A stretch of DNA of 6,823 nt from Candidatus Melainabacteria bacterium GWA2_34_9 (GTDB lineage Bacteria > Cyanobacteriota > Vampirovibrionia > Gastranaerophilales > UBA9971), in contig MFRJ01000135.1 of NCBI GenBank assembly GCA_001784535.1, positions 4,095 to 10,917 of the forward strand, read 5' to 3'. Position 1 is the stretch's first letter, and each line of letters opens with the position of its first letter. The notes under the pieces are model-generated. The model made no database searches. It was not told where the DNA came from and worked only from the letters and a program-made list of their open reading frames with translations. Below, piece by piece: positions 1 through 5,278 of the stretch. A program made the position numbers and the translations under genes.

Positions 1-1001
1 GCCCCGTCGTGTGTAAGATTATAAGTAGAAGTAGATGCACTTGGCCAGTTTATATTAATCTGACTACATGACCTGTTGTAATTATTATTATATCCTACGG
101 TGCAGTCATCGTTGGGGGGATTATTTGTCAACAAGCTTGCAGTAATGTTTTTGCAACCTGTGATAGCGGCACTGGCATTAGTGGTCATATCACAGCTTAC
201 TGAGGCAGTATTGACCGTAGTTCCTCCATTAGCAGAATAAGTAAGTTGATAAGTTTGTGTTGGCGCTAATTCCCAATTTGTTCTTACCTGACTGCAGCTT
301 TTGTTGTAATTATTATCATATGCATAATGACAAGCTGCTGAAATACCGGCATTACAAGCCTGTATATACACCCAGGGTTCGGCTAAACTAGTCGCTATAT
401 TATTATCAGCGTTTGGATTTGTTGTATTAGCACTAATAGTTTCTCCTAAAAGGGGTATTACTATTTTAGAGAACAAAAGTTTAAGCTGGCTGGCTATATA
501 CGTTGCTCCGCTATTTGAATAATTAGTTCTATTCAAGTGAAGATAATAAGTTATATCTGTATAATCAGTTGCATCATCGCAATAAGGAGTATAACTAAGT
601 CCGCTTGACCTGCAGGTATTTATAAAATAGTCGCAAGCTCCAGTGCCTCCCCTATCACATGCGGTTCTGAGGATTCTTTTTGCCATTATTTTTTGCGCTG
701 CTGCTCCATGTTGTGCTGTATTTATTGCAGCGCTTAAGGCTTTGCTTCTATCGTATTGAATGTCGATAACTGCTGACCTGCATGGGTCTGTTGTTGGAAG
801 TACTGTAGCACCTGCGCCATCAGTATCATACCAACCTGTGACATTATTATCAGATATGCATTTCATAACATTTTTGTTCATACCGGTTTTTAGCATTGAA
901 AACTGTGTTATAAGAGGAGCCGAAACAGCAACTAGTATACCTATTACTACCATGGAAATCATCATTTCCATCAAGGTAAAACCTTTATATTTTGAACTCA
1001 T
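1..1001 (-). CDS. Prepilin-type N-terminal domain protein, Cys-rich, third gene of tandem array (C-terminus beyond window edge)
   Basis: The frame is open from an ATG at 1001 to the left edge without a stop, giving 333 codons. The start is supported by an AGGAG at 1013-1017 and by close similarity to the start of the next gene upstream. Residues 1-7 form a short basic leader ending in Gly7. FTLMEM (8-13) has Glu at +5, and a hydrophobic segment follows to about residue 31, which is a classic class III prepilin signal. The mature region carries 13 cysteines at the same alignment positions as its upstream paralog. It includes a TGWY-DTDGAGAT stretch (55-66), an AC-x6-AC motif (114-123), a second similar pair (215-224), and two YN-x-x-C...NW...Y-x-L modules (about 232-253 and 308-328). 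Paralogy predicts two DUF1566 domains past the edge; this is inferred, not seen. Likely a large minor pilin or pseudopilin exported and processed by prepilin peptidase. Ligand and role are unknown. Confidence 0.88.
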   Translation of the reverse strand, partial: MSSKYKGFTLMEMMISMVVIGILVAVSAPLITQFSMLKTGMNKNVMKCISDNNVTGWYDTDGAGATVLPTTDPCRSAVIDIQYDRSKALSAAINTAQHGAAAQKIMAKRILRTACDRGGTGACDYFINTCRSSGLSYTPYCDDATDYTDITYYLHLNRTNYSNSGATYIASQLKLLFSKIVIPLLGETISANTTNPNADNNIATSLAEPWVYIQACNAGISAACHYAYDNNYNKSCSQVRTNWELAPTQTYQLTYSANGGTTVNTASVSCDMTTNASAAITGCKNITASLLTNNPPNDDCTVGYNNNYNRSCSQININWPSASTSTYNLTHDG

Positions 1002-1012
1002 ATATTCAAAGA

Positions 1013-1017
1013 CTCCT
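1013..1017 (-). promoter_or_regulatory. Ribosome binding site of the third array gene
   Basis: AGGAG on the minus strand lies 11 bases before the ATG at 1001. This is longer than the usual 5-9 base spacing but matches the spacing before the two paralogs. The stretch GAATATATG, including the start codon, is also shared by all three, so this start is the right one. Confidence 0.65.
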
Positions 1018-1051
1018 ATAAATTATTGTTTATCAATCTTTATGCTAATAA

Positions 1052-3067
1052 CTAATCTCTTCTAATACACCTGACACGCAAAGCAGTTGTCTTAGAGGTA
1101 GCAGTATCGTAATTATTAACATCAAAACCTCGATAATAAGCATTTGATCGACTGTTTTCTGTCGAGGTCCAATGAGATACAGCTGGGAAAGTTCCAATTG
1201 CCACACGATTTGCATGCAAAGTATATGTCATTTCATATCTGGCTGGTAAATACCAGTCAGTATGACCATGAGTATTTGCATCGTTTAAGGCTTTACAGGC
1301 TAGTGCCGCATTATACGGAGCAAAATCATCAGCAAGTGTAGTAAGTATATTATGATTGTTCATTCCATAATTGGCATCATGTGCATTTGTATAGGTTCCT
1401 ATTATATTCCCGTTATTCCATGAGTATCTACCCTTATCAAGAGGTGTTGTAAACAGGTAATAAGTCAAATAAGGTCCCACATATTTTGTACCGTCAGCAC
1501 ATGTATCACCGGGGTTGGGACATGTGCCATCAACAGCAAGTTTTTGCCTTACACATCTAACATTATAAATACCCTGCTTATCTAAACCACCCTGGCCACC
1601 GGTTCCCATGTGCTTTGTAACCGCATAAATCGAATTGGATTCTGTTGAAGTCCAGTAATAGCTAATATTAAAATTGCCTATTGCTGCATTATTTAGATAC
1701 AATGGAGCAGATTCATACCTGGCCGGCAAATACCAGTCATTATAACCAAAATCAGTTGCATTATAACAGACTTCTGCTGCTTTGTACGGAGCATATGGAT
1801 CAGGAGGGTTTGTCAAATTATGAAGTAGATTAGTATTATTAGTTCCATTATCAGGATCGAACACACCTGTATTTGTAGTATTTGGATTGGTTCCCCATGA
1901 ATACATACCCTGTTCAGTTGGTGTAGTATAGTAATGATGTCCGTTATAATCTCCTGCATAAACAGTACCATCAGCACAAATAGATCCCGGTCCGTTTGTA
2001 ACACATGCAGGATTAGCTTCAGAGCAAGCTGTTGGTATATATGTAGGTACATTACTTGTTGAGAGGTTATAAGTATCAGCCTGTGCGTTTGTCCAATTTA
2101 AAGCAATCTGCACGCAGGATTTATTATAATCGTTATTCCAACCTACAGTACAGTCATCATTTGGGGGATTATATGTCAGCTGGTTTGCAGTAATGTTTTT
2201 ACATCCTGAAATTGCAGCACTGGGAAGATTAGTCATATTACAGTTTACTGTTTCAGTATTAACCGTAGTTCCTCCATTAGTAGAATAAGTAAGTTTATAA
2301 GTTTGTGTTGGCGCTAATTCCCAGTTTGTTTTAACCTGATAACAACTTTTATTATAATTATTGGCATATGCATAATCACAAGCATCTTGAATGCCCTCAT
2401 TACAGGCTTGTATATATATCAACGGCTTGACTAAATTAGTTGCAATATTATTATTTGGGCTTGTACCTGATGTTATATCATTTTTTGCTTCTTCTAAAAT
2501 AGCTTTTTCATTATCACTATTTGTTACCATTTTGGGGAGTATAGTCTTTAGCTGACTCGCTATATAATCCGCCCCACTGTTTGCATAAGTAACTCTATTC
2601 AACTGAAGATAATAAGTTATATCTGTATAATCAGCTGCATCATCGCAATAAGGAGCAACATCATGTCCATTTAACCAACAAGTGTTTATAAAATAGTCGC
2701 AAGCGCCTGCTCCTCCCTGATCACAAGCTGTTCTTAAGATTTTTTTTGCCATTATTTGCTGCGCAGAACTTCCATGTTCTGTTGTACTTATTGCAGAGCT
2801 TAAAGCTTTGTTTCTATCATTTTGAACATCAACAACTGCTGATCTGCAGGGGTCTGTTGTCGGTAATATTGTAGCCCCCTGACCATCAGTATTATACCAC
2901 CCTGTAGAAATGTTATTATTGATGCATTTCGTAACATTTTGATTAACACCTGTTTTTAGCATTGAAAATTTTGTTATAAGAGGAGCTGAAACAGCCATAA
3001 GTATACTTATCACTACCATGGAAATCATCATTTCCATCAGAGTAAAACCTTTATATCTTGAATTCAT
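1052..3067 (-). CDS. Prepilin-type N-terminal domain protein with two tandem DUF1566 (Lcl-like) domains, second gene of array
   Basis: A complete gene of 671 aa. The leader MNSRYKG is followed by F8-T-L-M-E12 and a hydrophobic segment to about residue 31, a prepilin signal with the canonical Gly at -1 and Glu at +5. This predicts membrane insertion, cleavage after Gly7 and assembly into a type IV pilus or a type II secretion-like pseudopilus. Residues 32-360 are Cys/Asn/Tyr-rich, with AC-x6-AC pairs at 114-123 and 221-230 that resemble Sel1/Hcp-type disulfide motifs. Two modules (238-259 and 314-335) share YNKSC, NW and TY-x-L. Two DUF1566 domains follow, at about 362-508 and 521-671. Each begins CADGT-x-Y and contains DWYLPAR (444-450, 604-610), WTSTE (472-476, 633-637) and a terminal VRC. 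There are 22 cysteines in all. DUF1566 is the C-type-lectin-like domain of Legionella Lcl adhesin, so a surface-binding role is plausible but inferred. Far longer than typical pilins (about 150-200 aa). Gaps of 39 and 50 bases to its neighbours suggest one operon. Confidence 0.9.
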   Translation of the reverse strand: MNSRYKGFTLMEMMISMVVISILMAVSAPLITKFSMLKTGVNQNVTKCINNNISTGWYNTDGQGATILPTTDPCRSAVVDVQNDRNKALSSAISTTEHGSSAQQIMAKKILRTACDQGGAGACDYFINTCWLNGHDVAPYCDDAADYTDITYYLQLNRVTYANSGADYIASQLKTILPKMVTNSDNEKAILEEAKNDITSGTSPNNNIATNLVKPLIYIQACNEGIQDACDYAYANNYNKSCYQVKTNWELAPTQTYKLTYSTNGGTTVNTETVNCNMTNLPSAAISGCKNITANQLTYNPPNDDCTVGWNNDYNKSCVQIALNWTNAQADTYNLSTSNVPTYIPTACSEANPACVTNGPGSICADGTVYAGDYNGHHYYTTPTEQGMYSWGTNPNTTNTGVFDPDNGTNNTNLLHNLTNPPDPYAPYKAAEVCYNATDFGYNDWYLPARYESAPLYLNNAAIGNFNISYYWTSTESNSIYAVTKHMGTGGQGGLDKQGIYNVRCVRQKLAVDGTCPNPGDTCADGTKYVGPYLTYYLFTTPLDKGRYSWNNGNIIGTYTNAHDANYGMNNHNILTTLADDFAPYNAALACKALNDANTHGHTDWYLPARYEMTYTLHANRVAIGTFPAVSHWTSTENSRSNAYYRGFDVNNYDTATSKTTALRVRCIRRD
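1440..1489 (-). repeat. 50-base block identical to 3495-3544 in the neighbouring paralog
   Basis: This stretch encodes TKYVGPYLTYYLFTTPL at the start of the second DUF1566 domain. It is identical base for base, with no synonymous change, to 3495-3544 in the first array gene, while the flanking sequence on both sides differs at many positions. The pattern suggests recent gene conversion or strong nucleotide-level constraint. Confidence 0.8.
1544..1978 (-). repeat. First DUF1566 domain of the second array gene
   Basis: This encodes residues 364-508, from the CADGTVYAGDYNG opening through DWYLPAR and WTSTE to VRCVRQ. It pairs with a second, diverged copy downstream in the same protein (residues 523-671, bases 1055-1501). 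The equivalent domains of the upstream paralog are encoded at about 3602-4033 and 3110-3556. Same-position domains are more alike between paralogs than the two domains within one protein. Confidence 0.8.
1940..1980 (-). repeat. 41-base block identical to 3995-4035 in the neighbouring paralog
   Basis: It encodes the CADGTVYAGDYNG opening of the first DUF1566 domain and matches 3995-4035 exactly, whereas neighbouring codons differ both synonymously and non-synonymously. Together with the 50-base block it forms a second homologous patch between the two genes. Confidence 0.75.
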
Positions 3068-3078
3068 ATATTCAGGAA

Positions 3079-3084
3079 CTCCTT
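3079..3084 (-). promoter_or_regulatory. Ribosome binding site of the second array gene
   Basis: AAGGAG on the minus strand, 11 bases upstream of the ATG at 3067. It lies inside the 39-base gap after the upstream paralog's stop codon, so translation of this gene has its own initiation signal within the presumed polycistronic message. Confidence 0.7.
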
Positions 3085-3106
3085 TTAATTTTAGATTTTA
3101 ATGCTT

Positions 3107-5098
3107 TTACAGATTTCTTCTGACACACCTAACATAATTAGCAGCGATAGTCTTGCCGTAACTACCGTCGTATCTACCTGAAACGCTGTAATAATAGGCA
3201 TTTGTTGTACTGAATTCTGTTGATGACCAATAGCTGCCAGCGCCGAAATTCCCTATTGCGACGGCGTTTGTTCCTATAAGATTTAATTCATATCTGGCCG
3301 GTAAATACCAGTCATTATAACCATACGTACTTGTATCGTTTAAGGGTTTGCAGGCTAATGCCGCTTCATAAGGAGCTAATTGATCAGAAAGAGCAATAAG
3401 TCCGGTATAATTGTTCATTCCATAAGTTTGATCAGTGAAACCTGTAGTTGTTCCAATTGCAGTCCCGTCATTCCATGTAAACGAACCTTTATCCAGAGGT
3501 GTTGTAAACAGGTAATAAGTCAAATAAGGTCCCACATATTTTGTGCCATCAGCACAAGTATCACCAGAGAGAGGACACGTTGGGTCAACAACAAATTGTT
3601 TCCTTAAACATCTCACGGGTCGCGATTCCCACTTATTATAACTCGTAGCGTAACCATCATTAAAAGATTTTGCAATTACGCTAGTAGCATTTGCTTCTGT
3701 TGAAGTCCAGTAGGCGTTTGTAGTAAAATTGCCTACTACAAGCTTTTTTGCATACAGTGCTATTAATTCATTCGTAGCAGGCAAATACCAGTCAGAGTAA
3801 CCTGAATCATTTGCATTATAACAAGCTTCTGCTGCGTTATAAGGAGCCCATGTATCAGGAGGATCTGAAAGGTTATGAAGTATAGCCGTATTACCACTTC
3901 CATTATCTACCGAAACCACATTTGTAAATGTATTATTTGGAGGAGTGCCCCAATAATACATACCCTGATCACTTGGTGTGGTATAATAATGATATCCGTT
4001 ATAATCTCCTGCATAAACAGTACCATCAGCACAAACAGCCCCCGGTCCCTGAACAAGACAATCAGTACTTGATATAGGACATGCTGTTGGAACAATTGTT
4101 GCCGCTGTTGCTCCATTTGGTGTGAGATTATAAGTTCCGTCGGGCGCTTCAGGCCAGAAAGAATAGAGGGTGCGACAAGTTCGGTTAAAACTGTCGCGCC
4201 ATGCATAATAACAATCATTATAACTGGTTTGCGCCCATTGGCTTGCTGTCATTACCTGACAACCCGTAATACCTGCAGTAGCCAAGCTGTTCATGTTGCA
4301 ATACTTAGTGTCAGAAGCTCCCGTTGTTCCATTATAAGTTATTTTATATTCTTGGGAAGGTGCATTCGGCCAATTAGTTTTAATCTGATAACAACCCCTA
4401 TTGTAAAAAAGAGTAAAAGCTTTTTTACATCCTTCTATATTACCGTTGTTACAAGCTTGTATATATACCGACGGCTGAGCTACATCGTATGCAAGGTTAT
4501 CATTGGCATAAGGAGCTACAGTTTTGGCATAAAAAACCTCATTAAGAAGCTTTGTCGGCATCGCAGGGAGAATATCAGTAAGCTGCTCAACAATATATGT
4601 TGCTCCTTTATTTTCATAATTGTGATGATACAAATGAAGATAATAAGAAATATCAGTTTCACCAGTTACATTACAATATGGAGAGCTGGTACTTCCGTTT
4701 AAGCGGCACTCGTTTATAAAATAATCACAGGCTTTAGTTCCGCCCTGATCGCAAGCAGCCCTTAGAATCTGTTTTGCCATTGTTTTTTGAGCAGTTGCTC
4801 CGTTTACTACCATCCAATATGTAGGGTTATAAGCACTATCTCTATTGTACGTAATATCTATAACTGCTCCATAACAAGAAGTTCCTACCGGGGGCAATAT
4901 AGTTGCGCCTGCCCCATCAGTATTATACCATCCTGTAGAAGTATTTTGGTTAATACAATCAGTGACATTTTTATCCGTGCCTGTTTTCATCTTGGACATT
5001 TGTGTTATAAGTGGCACTGATGCTACCATAAGTATACTTATTACTGTCATGGCAATAAGCATTTCCATTAAAGTAAACGCTTTATTTTTTGAATGCAT
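3107..5098 (-). CDS. Prepilin-type N-terminal domain protein with two tandem DUF1566 (Lcl-like) domains, first gene of array
   Basis: A complete gene of 663 aa, first in the presumed operon. The prepilin-like signal is KNKA then F8-T-L-M-E12 with a hydrophobic stretch to about residue 31. The residue before the predicted cut is Ala rather than the Gly seen in both paralogs, which may change processing efficiency. The layout matches the downstream paralog: AC-x6-AC (115-124), a second cysteine pair (216, 224), and two modules (232-253 with NW; 304-325 with FNRTC...FW...TYNL). Two DUF1566 domains follow, at about 354-499 and 513-661. Each starts CADGT-x-Y and contains DWYLPA (436-441, 596-601), W-T/S-STE (464-468, 624-628) and VRC near the end. 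Its 22 cysteines align one-to-one with the 671-aa paralog. The first domain has the more standard DWYLPATNEL form. It is the most divergent of the three copies. Probably an exported pilus- or pseudopilus-associated surface protein; binding of glycans or other ligands is inferred from the domain family only. Confidence 0.9.
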   Translation of the reverse strand: MHSKNKAFTLMEMLIAMTVISILMVASVPLITQMSKMKTGTDKNVTDCINQNTSTGWYNTDGAGATILPPVGTSCYGAVIDITYNRDSAYNPTYWMVVNGATAQKTMAKQILRAACDQGGTKACDYFINECRLNGSTSSPYCNVTGETDISYYLHLYHHNYENKGATYIVEQLTDILPAMPTKLLNEVFYAKTVAPYANDNLAYDVAQPSVYIQACNNGNIEGCKKAFTLFYNRGCYQIKTNWPNAPSQEYKITYNGTTGASDTKYCNMNSLATAGITGCQVMTASQWAQTSYNDCYYAWRDSFNRTCRTLYSFWPEAPDGTYNLTPNGATAATIVPTACPISSTDCLVQGPGAVCADGTVYAGDYNGYHYYTTPSDQGMYYWGTPPNNTFTNVVSVDNGSGNTAILHNLSDPPDTWAPYNAAEACYNANDSGYSDWYLPATNELIALYAKKLVVGNFTTNAYWTSTEANATSVIAKSFNDGYATSYNKWESRPVRCLRKQFVVDPTCPLSGDTCADGTKYVGPYLTYYLFTTPLDKGSFTWNDGTAIGTTTGFTDQTYGMNNYTGLIALSDQLAPYEAALACKPLNDTSTYGYNDWYLPARYELNLIGTNAVAIGNFGAGSYWSSTEFSTTNAYYYSVSGRYDGSYGKTIAANYVRCVRRNL

Positions 5099-5110
5099 AT
5101 ATTCTTATAA

Positions 5111-5116
5111 CTCCTT
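5111..5116 (-). promoter_or_regulatory. Ribosome binding site of the first array gene
   Basis: AAGGAG on the minus strand, 12 bases before the ATG at 5098. The spacing is long, as at the two paralogs, and the same AATATATG context surrounds the start codon, which supports this start for the gene. Confidence 0.65.
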
Positions 5117-5137
5117 ATTTTGAAAAAACATATACTA

Positions 5138-5143
5138 ATTATA
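5138..5143 (-). promoter_or_regulatory. Candidate -10 box for the pilin array
   Basis: A perfect TATAAT on the minus strand, about 40 bases upstream of the ATG at 5098, which would leave a short leader containing the AAGGAG site. The -35 position falls in the CTTAA-TTGT-TTAAG inverted repeat and does not match TTGACA well, so an activator or repressor could act there. This is inference from position only. Confidence 0.35.
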
Positions 5144-5178
5144 ATATCACAAATTGCTTAATTGTTTAAGTTAATTAT

Positions 5179-5205
5179 TTAAGTATCATAAGTTTTTATG
5201 CCCAT
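5179..5205 (-). other. Possible 8-codon leader ORF or fossil gene start with strong ribosome binding site
   Basis: On the minus strand an AAAGGAG (5213-5219) sits 7 bases before ATG, and the frame reads MGIKTYDT then TAA. This is a better spaced ribosome binding site than any of the real array genes have. It could be a short upstream leader peptide, the decayed beginning of another array copy, or chance. The best -10 candidate for the array lies downstream of it, so it would need a separate promoter further upstream. Confidence 0.15.
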
Positions 5206-5278
5206 AAAGACTCTCCTTTAAACTACCGATAAAAAGATAAAATTTGCCTGAATATTGTTCTGATTATAAAATTAATTT

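Larger units (their letters stand above)
1..5098 (-). repeat. Tandem array of three paralogous prepilin-DUF1566 genes
   Basis: Three head-to-tail copies of one gene type, with units starting at 5098, 3067 and 1001. The copies starting at 3067 and 1001 are the closest pair. They share, for example, a 27-base identical run (249-275 and 2297-2323) and long near-identical stretches at the start. The copy starting at 5098 is more divergent but collinear throughout. The array may continue past the left edge. Confidence 0.9.
5099..5278. promoter_or_regulatory. Divergent intergenic region between pilin array and prenyltransferase gene
   Basis: About 180 AT-rich bases with no convincing gene, which must hold the promoters for both directions. 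For the array, a minus-strand TATAAT at 5138-5143 is a good -10 candidate, but no good -35 is seen. For the plus strand, TTGCCT (5244-5249) and TATAAA (5265-5270) with a short 15-base spacer is a weak candidate. Short symmetric elements are CTTAA-TTGT-TTAAG (5157-5170), a repeated TTTAAGT (5165-5171 and 5178-5184) and CATAA-GTTT-TTATG (5187-5200). In DNA this AT-rich, several of these may be chance. Confidence 0.5.

Noticed and set aside
1002..1051. Search for a terminator or promoter in the 50-base gap between array genes (and in 3068-3106)
   Set aside because: No stable stem-loop or recognisable promoter is visible in either gap; this supports a single operon.
1052..1180. Diversity-generating retroelement variable repeat at the 3' end of the array genes
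   Set aside because: It cannot be supported here: no reverse transcriptase or template repeat is in the window, and differences between copies are not restricted to adenine positions. Kept only as a check in the findings.
1813..2052. Minus-strand frame within the second array gene in another register, and the similar one at 3907-4218
   Set aside because: Both are out-of-frame shadows of paralogous DNA. Their mutual similarity only reflects the homology of the underlying genes.
4229..4702. 157-codon open frame on the plus strand inside the first array gene, plus several shorter ones at 760-1065, 1144-1341, 3380-3607, 3875-4072 and 4787-5020
   Set aside because: They lie antisense to genes with clear domain motifs, show no recognisable protein features and lack a convincing ribosome binding site; they arise from the codon use of the real genes.
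1..5098. Possible CRISPR array or phase-variation repeats
   Set aside because: The repeated segments are homologous coding sequence of paralogs, without regular spacers or short simple repeats at the gene starts.
5187..5200. CATAA-GTTT-TTATG hairpin as a terminator
   Set aside because: The stem is five AT-rich pairs with no following T tract, and it lies between divergent genes where no terminator is expected.
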